Of a DNA stretch of 64,000 nucleotides, positions 8,993 to 17,270 are shown one piece after another. Within the stretch, counting starts at the first letter, position 1. Each line of letters starts with the position of its first letter. The stretch spans positions 30,996-94,995 of the forward strand of contig CACZVN010000016.1 of NCBI GenBank assembly GCA_902784615.1. The letters run 5' to 3'. The notes below the pieces were generated by a model, which saw only the letters and a program-made list of their open reading frames with translations, was not told the DNA's origin and searched no databases. Both the position numbers and the translations under genes were made by a program. This DNA comes from an uncultured Prevotellaceae bacterium (GTDB lineage Bacteria > Bacteroidota > Bacteroidia > Bacteroidales > Bacteroidaceae).

Positions 8993-10197
8993 TTTTCTTC
9001 GTCAACTCTTCCCGGATAGGCCTCCAGTGCTTTTCTCAGCACGACGAGTGCGCGCTCAAGATCTTTCTTCTTCAGCACATAGGCAATACGCACTTGATTG
9101 ATGCCTGCACCAGGAGTCGTATAGAAACCAGCGGCGGGTGCCATCATCACCGTCTCGCCCTCATACTCGAACTCAGAAAGACACCAGCGGCAGAATTTCT
9201 CCGCGTCATCCACAGGCAGTTTGGCTACGGTATAGAAAGCACCCATCGGGATGGGGGAATAGACACCGGGAATACGGTTCAGACCGTCGATCAGACACTT
9301 ACGGCGCTCCACATACTCGTCATAAACATCGCGATAGTATTCCTCAGGCGCATCCAAAGAAGCTTCTGCCACAATCTGTCCGATGAGGGGTGGTGAGAGT
9401 CGGGCCTGACAGAACTTCATCACGGCCTTTCTTACTTCAACGTTCTTAGTGATGAGGGCACCAATACGGATACCACACTCGGAATAACGCTTCGACACGG
9501 AGTCGATGAGGATCACGTTCTGCTCGATACCTTCCAGATGACAGGCCGAGATGTAGGGTGAGCCTGTGTAGATATACTCACGATAGACCTCGTCTGAGAA
9601 GAGATACAGATCGTATTTCTTCACCAGGTCACGGATCTGGTTCATCTCACGACGCGTATAGAGGTAGCCCGTCGGGTTGTTGGGGTTACAGATCATGATA
9701 GCCCGTGTGCGCTCATTGATCAGCTCCTCAAACTTCTCTACCTTTGGCAGGGAGAAACCTTCCTCGATAGTGGTGGCAATGGTACGGATCTTCGCACCAG
9801 CGGAGATGGCAAAGGCCATATAGTTGGCGTAGGCAGGCTCCGGAACGATGATTTCGTCGCCAGGATTCAGACAACTGAGGAAGGCGAAGAGCACCGCCTC
9901 ACTACCACCTGATGTGATGATGATATCCTCGGCAGTGACGTTGATATTGTATTTCGCGTAATAATCTACCAGTTTCTCGCGATAGCTCAGGTATCCCTGG
10001 GAAGGTGAATACTCCAGGATATCTCGGTCTATCTGCTTCAGGGCGTCAAGACCCACCTGTGGTGTGGGCAGGTCTGGCTGTCCAATATTCAGGTGATACA
10101 CCTTTGTCCCTCTTTTCTTAGCGGCTGCGGCCAGAGGTGCGAGTTTCCTAATCGGAGACTCGGGCATTTCCAGGCCACGGACTGATATTTCAGGCAT
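8989..10197 (-). CDS. PLP-dependent class I/II aminotransferase
   Basis: This 402-residue fold-type I aminotransferase resembles the aspartate/aromatic aminotransferase group. Visible features are NIGQPDLPTP near the N-terminus, TSGGSEAVLFA for cofactor phosphate binding, NPNNPTG, SDEVYREYIY with the cofactor-ring Asp, and SVSKRYSECGIRIG with the Schiff-base Lys. The frame runs up to 10239, but that would start within a few bases of the -7 promoter box (10228-10235). ATG 10197 gives MPEISVRGLEMPESPIRKL, the usual family N-terminus. The amino donor and acceptor are not certain. It is co-transcribed with the LolC/E-type permease. Confidence 0.92.
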   Translation of the reverse strand: MPEISVRGLEMPESPIRKLAPLAAAAKKRGTKVYHLNIGQPDLPTPQVGLDALKQIDRDILEYSPSQGYLSYREKLVDYYAKYNINVTAEDIIITSGGSEAVLFAFLSCLNPGDEIIVPEPAYANYMAFAISAGAKIRTIATTIEEGFSLPKVEKFEELINERTRAIMICNPNNPTGYLYTRREMNQIRDLVKKYDLYLFSDEVYREYIYTGSPYISACHLEGIEQNVILIDSVSKRYSECGIRIGALITKNVEVRKAVMKFCQARLSPPLIGQIVAEASLDAPEEYYRDVYDEYVERRKCLIDGLNRIPGVYSPIPMGAFYTVAKLPVDDAEKFCRWCLSEFEYEGETVMMAPAAGFYTTPGAGINQVRIAYVLKKKDLERALVVLRKALEAYPGRVDEEK

Positions 10198-10227
10198 CTT
10201 TCTGTACTTTATATAAAAAAATCGGTG

Positions 10228-10235
10228 CAAAGGTA
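10228..10235 (-). promoter_or_regulatory. -7 box for the aminotransferase/permease unit
   Basis: TACCTTTG on the minus strand lies 30 bases before ATG 10197. No clear TTTG sits at the expected -33 distance, so this is a partial match. Confidence 0.6.
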
Positions 10236-10275
10236 ACACAAATTATCGTAAATCTGTGCAATCTCTGCCCAAAAA

Positions 10276-10307
10276 TTTGTGTTTCTCAGAATTTATGTGT
10301 ACTTTTG
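10276..10307 (+). promoter_or_regulatory. Bacteroidetes-type promoter of the pseudokinase operon
   Basis: TTTG (10276-10279), a 20-base spacer and TACTTTTG (10300-10307) are followed by a leader of about 33 bases to ATG 10341. Confidence 0.8.
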
Positions 10308-10340
10308 CCCAACAAAATCAATCAAAATACAAACGTAACG

Positions 10341-11675
10341 ATGAATTTTGAGGAACTGATAGAGACACGTGATGCCCGTAAGACGACTAAGGTTCGCCTG
10401 CCGTATGGTTATTTCTACAAGAGACTGATAGACGGAAAGTACTCCAATTTCGTGGAGTTTCACGACGAGGTGGCTGATAATATCTTCTTTCAGAAGAGCG
10501 TGAAGGAGGAGTACGAAGCCCTTGCTGGTATCGATCAAAAGGAACAACTCCATTTCATGCCCAACGAGGGGGATGACGGTATTTATGCCATAGCCGTTGA
10601 GGTAGGCCACTATATTACCGTGGAACAACTATTGCATGATGATCCCGCTATCGTGGCCAGAGGTGAATTCATCAAGACCACATTGAGGGATCTGATGGCT
10701 TTCACGAGTTATCTGAACGAACAAGGGATTTATCATGTGTGCTTTGCCCCTTCCAACATCCTGCTTCGTAAGAATGACCAGGCGGTCAGACTCCTATGCC
10801 ACGGATCTTTCTACACGAAACTGGATCAGGATGTGCTGTACGACGGTGTGGAGGAATTTGTGGCTCCAGAGGTGTTCAACGGCGGTACTATTGACAGTCG
10901 TACTGATGTCTATTCCCTTGGAAAGTTCATCTCCTATATCTACGAATCCTCTGGTCTGCCCCTCGAGTTGAAGAGGGTGGTGGAGAAAGCGACGGCAGAA
11001 AATCCCGAAGACCGCTATGATTCTGTGGAGACCATGAGGAAGATGATCGCCAATCTCACAAAAGCACGTCGTACAGGTGTGACGGTTGTTGCGGCCATAG
11101 CCATTGCTTTGGCCGTCGTAGGTCTCTTCTTCTACCTGCTTCCCAGTCCAGAGGTGGTGGAGTATGTAAAACCTGTCGATGAACCGATTCCTGATGAGAT
11201 GGTAGAGGAGGACCCGGATATGTTGTTGGGCATCGGAGCAGATGCCGACTCTGCTACGATTGCCCATATCGTGGAACTTCAAAAGAGGAGAAAGGACTCG
11301 TTGGGTATGAGTCCGGGTAAGATGCGTGAATACAATGCCAAGGCCGAGGCGATCTTCCGTAAACAGTTCACGAAAGCAGCCGATGCCATTATATCCGATG
11401 TCTATAATACCAACCAGATGAATGCGTCGGAGCAGAGTTTTAACGCCAAGAGCAGAACAATGACTGAACGACTGTCTAAACTTCAGGACGAATTGTGCAA
11501 ATCGACGACACTCAGTCGTGATCGTGCCTCTGGCATCGCCTCCCAGGTGATTGAGCAATTGACGGAGAAAAAGAAGGCCGAGATGGATAAGGACTATTAT
11601 GGTGTCAAGAAGCAAAAAGAAGAACAGGAGGCTGAAGCCAAGAAAAGTCAGGAAGAAGCCAAGAAAAATGAATAA
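10341..11675 (+). CDS. Membrane-anchored protein kinase-like protein (predicted pseudokinase)
   Basis: The 444-residue product has a Ser/Thr-kinase-like domain (about 1-240), a basic stretch KARR, one TM helix (about 246-267) and a C-terminal region of about 175 residues ending in a Lys/Glu-rich coiled-coil tail. Later kinase landmarks align well: SNILL (catalytic-loop Asn 139), APEVF at 175-179 and DVYSLG with Asp 189. The catalytic sites are lost. HRD reads HVC (132-134), the loop Lys is Ala, and DFG reads CHG (153-155). I also see no glycine-rich loop. It therefore probably binds or scaffolds rather than phosphorylates. ATG 10341 is preferred over an earlier ATG at 10305 that overlaps the promoter. 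It leads an operon with DUF4494 and YggS. Confidence 0.8.
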   Translation: MNFEELIETRDARKTTKVRLPYGYFYKRLIDGKYSNFVEFHDEVADNIFFQKSVKEEYEALAGIDQKEQLHFMPNEGDDGIYAIAVEVGHYITVEQLLHDDPAIVARGEFIKTTLRDLMAFTSYLNEQGIYHVCFAPSNILLRKNDQAVRLLCHGSFYTKLDQDVLYDGVEEFVAPEVFNGGTIDSRTDVYSLGKFISYIYESSGLPLELKRVVEKATAENPEDRYDSVETMRKMIANLTKARRTGVTVVAAIAIALAVVGLFFYLLPSPEVVEYVKPVDEPIPDEMVEEDPDMLLGIGADADSATIAHIVELQKRRKDSLGMSPGKMREYNAKAEAIFRKQFTKAADAIISDVYNTNQMNASEQSFNAKSRTMTERLSKLQDELCKSTTLSRDRASGIASQVIEQLTEKKKAEMDKDYYGVKKQKEEQEAEAKKSQEEAKKNE

Positions 11676-11692
11676 TAACAATTAATACACAC

Positions 11693-12175
11693 ATGAGAAG
11701 CAGAACAGCTATTTGGTTTGAGTGCAAGATCCGCTATGAGAAGGTCATGGAGGATGGCTTGCAGAAGAAAGTAAACGAGAGTTATGTGGTCGATGCCCTC
11801 AGTTTCAGTGAGGCCGAGGAGCGCATCATCGAGGAGATGTCCTCATACATCAGTGGTGAGTTCGATGTGGCCGATATCAAGAAGGCCGCCTATAAGGAGA
11901 TATTCTTCTCCGACGATGAGATGGCCGATAAGTGGTATAAGGCTAAGCTCCAGTTTATCACCATCGATGAAAAGACCGCGAAGGAGAAACGCAACACCGT
12001 AACCTATCTGGTGCAGGCAGGTTCTTTCAATGGTGCCGTGAAGAACATCGAGGAGGTGATGGGTGGCACGATGATCGACTATGTCATCGCCTCTGTTGCT
12101 GAGACGGCGCTGATGGATGTCTTCGAGTACGCGAAGACGAAAAAAGACGACAAACAAGAATACGAGCAACAGTGA
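11693..12175 (+). CDS. DUF4494 family protein
   Basis: This soluble 160-residue protein matches the Bacteroidetes family DUF4494. It begins with RSRTAIWFECKIRYEKVMEDG, continues with the SYVVDALSFSEAEERIIEEM strand-helix unit, and has a second related half (SFNGAVKNIEEVMGG). The family function is not known. It contains no signal peptide or TM segment. It sits 17 bases after the pseudokinase gene, and its TGA overlaps the ATG of the YggS gene (TGATG). Confidence 0.85.
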   Translation: MRSRTAIWFECKIRYEKVMEDGLQKKVNESYVVDALSFSEAEERIIEEMSSYISGEFDVADIKKAAYKEIFFSDDEMADKWYKAKLQFITIDEKTAKEKRNTVTYLVQAGSFNGAVKNIEEVMGGTMIDYVIASVAETALMDVFEYAKTKKDDKQEYEQQ

Positions 12176-12849
12176 TGGACTACGACGTTAAAGGTCATTT
12201 ACATCAGATACTCGACACATTGCCACAGGGCGTCCGCCTTGTGGCAATTTCCAAGTATCACCCTAATGAGTATATTGAGGCTGCCTACGAAGAAGGGCAT
12301 CGCGTCTTCGGTGAGAGCCACGAACAGGAACTGCGCCTGAAACACGAATCATTGCCCAAGGATATCGAGTGGCATTTTATTGGCCACTTACAGACGAACA
12401 AGGTGAAGTATATTGCACCGTATGTATCTATGATCGAGGCCGTTGATTCGCTGAAGCTCCTGAAAGAGATTAATCGTCAGGCGGAGAAATGCGGACGCGT
12501 TATCAAGGTGTTGTTGGAACTCCATATAGCAGAGGAAGCCACGAAGTACGGTCTGACGCTTGACGCCTGTCGTGAACTCCTTGAGGGGGATGAATGGCGC
12601 GAGATGAAGCATGTGCAGATCTGTGGTCTGATGATGATGGCCTCCTTTGTGGATGACAAAGAACAGATTCGTCGCGAGATGCAGACGGCTGCCGATTTCT
12701 TCGATGAAGTGAAAGGAAAATACTTTACTGATAACGAGGCTTTCTGCGAACGTTCCTGGGGTATGAGCGACGACTATCCTATCGCTCTGGAGACCCGTTC
12801 AACGATGGTTCGCATTGGCACATCTATTTTCGGTCCGCGCGTCTATTGA
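12175..12849 (+). CDS. yggS: YggS/PLPBP family pyridoxal-phosphate homeostasis protein
   Basis: This 224-residue single-domain TIM-barrel protein of the YggS/PROSC family binds PLP and affects vitamin B6 and amino-acid balance without a known catalytic reaction. Visible features are AISKYHP with the PLP lysine near residue 28, FGESHEQE (family FGENYVQE), WHFIGHLQTNKVKY, CGLMMMAS and the C-terminal phosphate-binding MVRIGTSIFG. GTG 12172 is an alternative start, but ATG 12175 fits the TGATG coupling with DUF4494. The 3' end overlaps the convergent EFR1 gene by 26 bp. Confidence 0.94.
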   Translation: MDYDVKGHLHQILDTLPQGVRLVAISKYHPNEYIEAAYEEGHRVFGESHEQELRLKHESLPKDIEWHFIGHLQTNKVKYIAPYVSMIEAVDSLKLLKEINRQAEKCGRVIKVLLELHIAEEATKYGLTLDACRELLEGDEWREMKHVQICGLMMMASFVDDKEQIRREMQTAADFFDEVKGKYFTDNEAFCERSWGMSDDYPIALETRSTMVRIGTSIFGPRVY

Positions 12850-13636
12850 AGTAATACTGATCCCGTTTCCTGGTAATCTTACCGTAGTTCACGGCATGAA
12901 CGGGACAGTAATGATAACAGGCCAGGCAACAGGTACACTTTCCGTTATGAAGCCATACGGGAGGTGTACCTTTGATGTTATCCACAGGACAGACCTTCGC
13001 GCACTTGCCGCAATGGATGCAGACGTCCGCATCCACTGTGAACTTCTTGTCGGTGATCATCCGCTTGTTGAAGTAGCCACCGATCACGTAGGAATAGAGG
13101 CGGGGAGTGGCACCTTTTTCCAGTTCCTCGATGCCCCGCTTGCGATCTTTCAGGATACTGATAATATGGTGCAGTTGTCGCTGGGCGTTTTCTATCTTCC
13201 AGCGTTCCTTATCCTCAGGATCAGTCTTCATAAACGGCAGACAGACGTACGATTCTGGCATAATCACTGAGAACAGCGTCTCTGCCTGTAGGGGCTGGCC
13301 GTCCTCTTTACGCAGTGTCGTGTTGGCAGCCAGTTCCTTATTCAGAATGGTCATCGCTTCGCCCATATTGTCGCCACAGGTGGTCAGTGCCCAGCAGAAT
13401 GTCTGGTTGCTGAGTTTGTCGAAGCATAACCGCTCAATAAACTCTCGAACGATCCTTGGTGGTTGCCAGCCATGCGTGGGAAAACAGAAGCCAAGCCGCT
13501 CGTCGTCTTTCAGAGCGAACTCATAGCGTCCCTCCCTGATGAGGTTAGGGATATAGAGCAGTTCCTCGCCGAGGGCTTTGGCGATTTCCGTTGCCACCCA
13601 GCGGGTGTTACCTGTGCCTGAGAAATAGAATATCAT
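12824..13636 (-). CDS. EFR1-type flavodoxin-ferredoxin protein
   Basis: The 270 residues begin with a flavodoxin-like FMN domain (MIFYFSGTGNTRWVA, phosphate loop SGTGNT). They end with two 4Fe-4S motifs, CIHCGKCAKVCP and CTCCLACYHYCP, near residues 205-245. This fusion carries electrons between unknown partners and is common in anaerobes. It is the last gene of the ruvC-ABC ATPase unit, 13 bases after the ABC gene, and it runs 26 bp into the convergent yggS. The redox partner cannot be inferred from these neighbours. Confidence 0.88.
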   Translation of the reverse strand: MIFYFSGTGNTRWVATEIAKALGEELLYIPNLIREGRYEFALKDDERLGFCFPTHGWQPPRIVREFIERLCFDKLSNQTFCWALTTCGDNMGEAMTILNKELAANTTLRKEDGQPLQAETLFSVIMPESYVCLPFMKTDPEDKERWKIENAQRQLHHIISILKDRKRGIEELEKGATPRLYSYVIGGYFNKRMITDKKFTVDADVCIHCGKCAKVCPVDNIKGTPPVWLHNGKCTCCLACYHYCPVHAVNYGKITRKRDQYYFNRRADRK

Positions 13637-13649
13637 GCTGTATGCTCTT

Positions 13650-15095
13650 TTATGATTGCCGCTCTAAATAGATAGAGTGGTCGATACATTGGGGCAGTTC
13701 CTCCTGATAGTGCGTGACGTAGATCAGTGTGACGGCCGGATCCTGACAATACTCATCTACCAGATCCTTCACCATCCGACGGTTATAATCGTCGAGTCCG
13801 TGCAGTGGTTCATCAAGGATCAGCAGGTCTGGCTCTTTCACGAAAGCGCGGGCCAAGAGCACGAGTCGTTGCTCACCGCTCGACATCTCCATGAAATTCC
13901 GCTCAGCGAGATGTCCTACGCCCAATTCCCGTAGCCACTTACGACATTGCTCCTTCTCCTCGTCGTTGGCTCTGACATAGAGTCCGACGGTATCTTTCAG
14001 ACCGCTGGCTACGATCTGAATGGCGGGGATGTTTTGTTTATAGCTGCGGTGCATCTCAGGCGATACGTAGCCGATATGACGCTTGATATCCCAGATGCTC
14101 TCGCCGCTGCCCCGTTTATGTCCGAAGAGCGAGATATCACAGGCATAGCCCTGTGGATTGTCAGCACATACCAGCGAGAGCAGTGTGGATTTCCCAGAAC
14201 CGTTCTGTCCTGATAGTGCCCAGTGCTCACCCTGTCGCACCGTCCAATCAAGATCCCTCAGTATCGTTCTTTCGCCATATCGGATTGTGACGCTGTTGAA
14301 ACTAATTACCTCCGCACACAGGGGACAGTCCCTCTGTAATCCAGTCGCTGACGCTCCTTTCTCACAGCAGGGACAGTCCCCGTGTGCTCTCCACGCGCCC
14401 AGTTCCACCTTTGGCATGACAACCATATCCCTGACCTCTACGACATGAGTGATAAACTCTGGTATTTCGTCCGTCTTTGCCAGCACCAATATAATTTGTA
14501 GTCCCTGCTCTTTAGCCAGCATCGCCAATAGTGCTTTCAACTGATCCCTCGTCTCAGCATCGAGCCCGATAAATGGATTCTCCATAATCAGCACCTTCGG
14601 CTTAGTGAACAGCGACGCTGCGAGTTTATACTTCCTCAACTCTCCGCTCGACAGCAGAATAATATACTTATCCAACAGCCCTTCCAGATGAAACAGCTCG
14701 TAGATATGCTTTTGAAGATCGCGTCGCTCTGGCGTATCCTCGCCCGCCAACTGATACGCCTCTTCGAGTTTGCTGCCCACGGTGGGTGTCTCCTCGTCGA
14801 TCTCCATCTGGTTCCAGCGCTGCTGCAGGAAATAAGTCTTGTCATTATCGCCGCCGTAGGTATCGCGGAATGAGATATGCTTCAGATTATTATACGGCTC
14901 GTCGAACGCATATTTCACCATATCTGGGAAGGCCGGATGACGTCCCGTGATCATATCCACGAACATCGACTTACCCGCACCATTCCTGCCTACGATGGCG
15001 ATATGCTCGCACTCATCCAACGAGAAGTTCACAGGCTCCGCCATCGACCACTCGGGCTTACGGGCTCGCGCCCCCATCATCTCAATCGTCTTCAT
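13650..15095 (-). CDS. Two-domain ABC ATPase (ModF/PhrA-like) with a repeat-derived linker
   Basis: The 481-residue protein has two nucleotide-binding domains and no TM helices. Domain 1 has Walker A GRNGAGKS (about residues 36-43), signature LSSGELRK and a Walker-B-like [10 protein letters not shown]. Domain 2 has Walker A GQNGSGKS, signature MSSGEQR and Walker [13 protein letters not shown]. In domain 1 the usual Asp-Glu of Walker B is Glu-Asn, so that site may be weak. The tandem layout resembles ModF of E. coli, whose role is poorly known. Residues about 237-261, between the domains, are encoded by a palindromic repeat (14314-14386) and carry two Cys pairs. Its start overlaps the ruvC end by 14 bases. 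Confidence 0.85.
   Translation of the reverse strand: MKTIEMMGARARKPEWSMAEPVNFSLDECEHIAIVGRNGAGKSMFVDMITGRHPAFPDMVKYAFDEPYNNLKHISFRDTYGGDNDKTYFLQQRWNQMEIDEETPTVGSKLEEAYQLAGEDTPERRDLQKHIYELFHLEGLLDKYIILLSSGELRKYKLAASLFTKPKVLIMENPFIGLDAETRDQLKALLAMLAKEQGLQIILVLAKTDEIPEFITHVVEVRDMVVMPKVELGAWRAHGDCPCCEKGASATGLQRDCPLCAEVISFNSVTIRYGERTILRDLDWTVRQGEHWALSGQNGSGKSTLLSLVCADNPQGYACDISLFGHKRGSGESIWDIKRHIGYVSPEMHRSYKQNIPAIQIVASGLKDTVGLYVRANDEEKEQCRKWLRELGVGHLAERNFMEMSSGEQRLVLLARAFVKEPDLLILDEPLHGLDDYNRRMVKDLVDEYCQDPAVTLIYVTHYQEELPQCIDHSIYLERQS
14314..14386. repeat. REP-like palindromic element inside the ABC ATPase gene
   Basis: The 73-bp element has outer arms GCACACaGGGGAC and GTCCCCGTGTGC, and each arm contains its own small GGGACAGTCCC palindrome. 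It falls exactly in the linker between the two ATPase domains and keeps the frame. A related AGGGACG / CGTCCCT palindrome lies at 17599-17619. Confidence 0.65.
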
Positions 15096-15660
15096 CCTTG
15101 GTTTTGCGTTTCGACACCTTGTCCTTATTTTTATTCACGAAGTCTTTCCAGCCGCGATATTTCACGTCGCTCTCGGGCCGTCCCATCTGCAGGTAGTGAC
15201 AATAGGCGGCCGCCAGCGCATCGGTGGCATCCATAAACTTTCCCATCTCCTCGTTGGGAATCTTCAGGAGCCGCTGGAGCATCCCCGCCACCTGTTCCTT
15301 CGAGGCATTACCGTTGCCCGTCAGTGCCATCTTGATCTTCATCGGCGCATATTCGTGAATAGGCACGCCGTGATGGATGGCCGCTGCGATGGCCGTACCC
15401 TGCGCCCGTCCGAGCTTCAGCATCGACTGAACGTTCTTGCCAAAGAACGGTGCTTCGATGGCCATCTCGTCTGGCAGGTAGCCGTCGATGATGCCCGTCA
15501 CACGTTCGAAGATATGGCCGAGTTTCAGGTAGGCATCAGGGAACTTCCGCAGGTCGATCACGCCCATGGTTATCATCTGCGCCTTGCCGTCTTTTACCTT
15601 CAGCAAGCCGTATCCCATCAAGTTCGTGCCAGGGTCGATACCCAGAATGATCTTCTCCAT
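15082..15660 (-). CDS. ruvC: Crossover junction endodeoxyribonuclease RuvC
   Basis: This 192-residue Holliday-junction resolvase works with RuvAB to cut four-way DNA junctions symmetrically. The four acidic residues of the RNase H-like fold are visible: Asp in LGIDPGT near residue 8, Glu in AIEAPFFG, and two in [10 protein letters not shown]. The frame extends to 15699, but that includes the promoter; ATG 15660 gives the normal start [12 protein letters not shown]. The -7 box ends only eight bases before this ATG, so the mRNA is probably leaderless or nearly so. It is the first gene of a unit with the ABC ATPase and the EFR1 protein. Confidence 0.96.
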   Translation of the reverse strand: MEKIILGIDPGTNLMGYGLLKVKDGKAQMITMGVIDLRKFPDAYLKLGHIFERVTGIIDGYLPDEMAIEAPFFGKNVQSMLKLGRAQGTAIAAAIHHGVPIHEYAPMKIKMALTGNGNASKEQVAGMLQRLLKIPNEEMGKFMDATDALAAAYCHYLQMGRPESDVKYRGWKDFVNKNKDKVSKRKTKDEDD

Positions 15661-15668
15661 ATCTGCTG

Positions 15669-15700
15669 CAAAGGTAATGCAAATCGGGCGAAATACCAAA
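15669..15700 (-). promoter_or_regulatory. Bacteroidetes-type promoter of ruvC
   Basis: On the minus strand TTTG (15700-15697), a 20-base spacer and TACCTTTG (15676-15669) match the consensus. Only eight bases separate the box from the ATG. Confidence 0.85.
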
Positions 15701-15727
15701 TATCTTTAGGAAATAACGGTCGAAAGA

Positions 15728-15759
15728 TTTGGAAGTTTGCAGATTATTCCCTATTTTTG
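15728..15759 (+). promoter_or_regulatory. Bacteroidetes-type promoter of the potassium channel gene
   Basis: TTTG (15728-15731), a 20-base spacer and TATTTTTG (15752-15759) lie 29 bases before ATG 15789. It is divergent from the ruvC promoter. Confidence 0.82.
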
Positions 15760-15788
15760 CGACAGAAATTGAAAAAAGTTTGAAGCGT

Positions 15789-16604
15789 ATGAAGAAACCA
15801 CAATGGCTTGAGAAAGAAAAACTCTATAGCATCATGTTCGAGTCGGAGCACCCGATAGGACGTATTTTTGACCTCACCCTGATCATAGCCATCTCGCTGA
15901 GTATCATCATTTCGTTTGTCGAGACAGTTCCCTCACTGGCGCACACCTTTAAGTTGGTACTGGAGATACTGGAATATCTGCTGACGTTCTTCTTTACGGT
16001 GGAGTACATTGCCCGAGTCTATTGCTCACCCCGGCCTCGTGACTATGTACTGAGTTTCTTTGGCGTTATCGACTTATTGTCTATCCTGCCGCCTTATCTT
16101 TCCTATTTCCTGCCCCATGCGCGGTATATGATCCTGTTGCGCTCGTTCCGCTTCATCCGTATCTTCCGCATTTTCAAGTTGTTCAGTTTTATCAACGAGG
16201 GATATATGCTGATGCACTCGCTCCAGAAGAGTCTCACAAAGATTGCTGTCTATTTCTTGTTTGTGCTGATACTGGACATCTGCCTGGGCACACTGATGTT
16301 TATGGTTGAGAACGGTCAGCCTGATACACAATTCACCGATTTGGCCACATCGGTCTATTGGGCCATTGTCACAATGACCACTGTCGGATATGGCGACATC
16401 ACGCCTGTCACCGCCATAGGGCGTTTGCTTTCGGCGTTCGTTATGCTGCTGGGTTATACCATCATTGCCGTACCCACAGGTATTGTGACGGCCAACATTA
16501 TTGATGAGACGAAAGAAAAGCCGAAAGACGGGCATTGCCCCCGTTGTGATGCCATGGTGCGTGACGAAGACCGCTATTGCTCACATTGCGGAGAAAAGTT
16601 GTAG
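15789..16604 (+). CDS. Voltage-gated potassium channel with C-terminal zinc ribbon
   Basis: The 271-residue protein has a six-TM voltage-gated channel layout. The S4-like helix carries regularly spaced arginines (RYMILLRSFRFIRIFRIFK, about residues 115-133). The selectivity filter TVGYGD appears in TMTTVGYGDITPVT at about residues 197-210, followed by the last TM helix. The short cytoplasmic tail ends in a zinc-ribbon-like motif, CPRC-x10-CSHC, in the last 25 residues, and no RCK domain is present. It should conduct K+ across the inner membrane. ATG 15789 is preferred over the ATG at 15729, which lies inside the promoter. Transcription probably ends at the hairpin at 16628. Confidence 0.92.
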   Translation: MKKPQWLEKEKLYSIMFESEHPIGRIFDLTLIIAISLSIIISFVETVPSLAHTFKLVLEILEYLLTFFFTVEYIARVYCSPRPRDYVLSFFGVIDLLSILPPYLSYFLPHARYMILLRSFRFIRIFRIFKLFSFINEGYMLMHSLQKSLTKIAVYFLFVLILDICLGTLMFMVENGQPDTQFTDLATSVYWAIVTMTTVGYGDITPVTAIGRLLSAFVMLLGYTIIAVPTGIVTANIIDETKEKPKDGHCPRCDAMVRDEDRYCSHCGEKL

Positions 16605-16627
16605 TATGGGCTCTCTTTAAAAATTCC

Positions 16628-16660
16628 GTGGCGCTTATTTCCAAATAAGTGCCACCTTTT
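16628..16660 (+). terminator. Hairpin terminator after the potassium channel gene
   Basis: GTGGCGCTTATTT and AAATAAGTGCCAC form a 13-bp stem with one G-U pair, followed by CTTTT. It lies 24 bases after the stop codon. Confidence 0.75.
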
Positions 16661-16765
16661 ATTATGTTTAGAGCCACTTTAGAGAGAATAAGAGCCACGT
16701 ATCGTAGAATATGTAGTAAGTCAACCATACCAGTAAAAGAGTCAACAGTTATTAGGTGACACAGA

Positions 16766-16997
16766 GTGTCTAGAAGTACACAGTACAGAGTTTGGACATT
16801 TGGACATTTTGTATATTTCAATTTTTTATTTTTTTGAAATATCTAATTTATAATTATATATATTATAATATATATATAATTATATAATAATTTTGATGCA
16901 TCTTATATAATTCAATCAATCAAATTGTCCAATTGTCCAAATGTCCACCAAAAAACATTGTTAATTATATCAAGGTGTGTACCGACTTCTAGTACAC
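16766..16997. repeat. AT-rich core flanked by inverted 8-bp iterons
   Basis: A gene-free block lies between the channel terminator and the 73-residue ORF. Two TGGACA copies (16793, 16801) face three TGTCCA copies (16926, 16934, 16942), all with an 8-bp period. Between them are about 115 bp of nearly pure A/T that include an AATTATATAT-type palindrome. Outside them, GTGTCTAGAAGT (16766-16777) and ACTTCTAGTACAC (16985-16997) form a further inverted pair. A lone TATATTTG -7 box sits at 17006-17013. The rest of 16661-17116 holds no convincing gene; a short ATG frame at 17054-17110 has no support. Confidence 0.6.
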
Positions 16998-17116
16998 CCC
17001 TCCTCTATATTTGCACTCGTCAAAACAATAATAGCAATGGAAAGAATACCGCCATGAGGCTTTATCCCAACCCCACAACGAGGTGGAGGGACATTATTAA
17101 ATTAGAATAGAAAATG

Positions 17117-17148
17117 TTTGGTGGTTTAGTTGAAATTGCCTATCTTTG
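17117..17148 (+). promoter_or_regulatory. Bacteroidetes-type promoter upstream of the small membrane protein
   Basis: TTTG (17117-17120), a 20-base spacer and TATCTTTG (17141-17148) match the consensus. The leader to ATG 17271 would be about 115 bases and contains a 20-codon ATG frame starting at 17183. A second -7-like TACTTTTG at 17260-17267 is too close to the ATG for a normal leader. Confidence 0.75.
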
Positions 17149-17270
17149 CAGGCGATATACTTTTTTATTCACTTAAATATAATATGTTTATGGAGAACAA
17201 AACTCTAAAAAATTTGTGTAAAATCGGGCAAAAAGCTTGGTAGTGTCGAACTTTTTATCTACTTTTGCCG

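Noticed and set aside
10794-11681. 295-codon minus-strand frame opposite the pseudokinase
   Set aside because: It covers the pseudokinase gene, starts in a Phe/Leu-rich run created by the Lys/Glu-rich tail on the other strand, and lacks a promoter.
16498-16821. 107-codon minus-strand frame
   Set aside because: It starts in the inverted iterons and overlaps the potassium channel 3' end and its terminator. The peptide start resembles the one above only because the iterons are inverted copies.
16926-16947. TGTCCA repeats as a CRISPR or plasmid array
   Set aside because: Three 8-bp-period copies are far too short for CRISPR repeats and spacers, and no cas or rep gene is nearby.
16925-17110. 61-codon plus-strand frame in the iteron region
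   Set aside because: Its first codons are the iterons themselves, the composition is not protein-like and no family is recognised; the repeat explanation is better.
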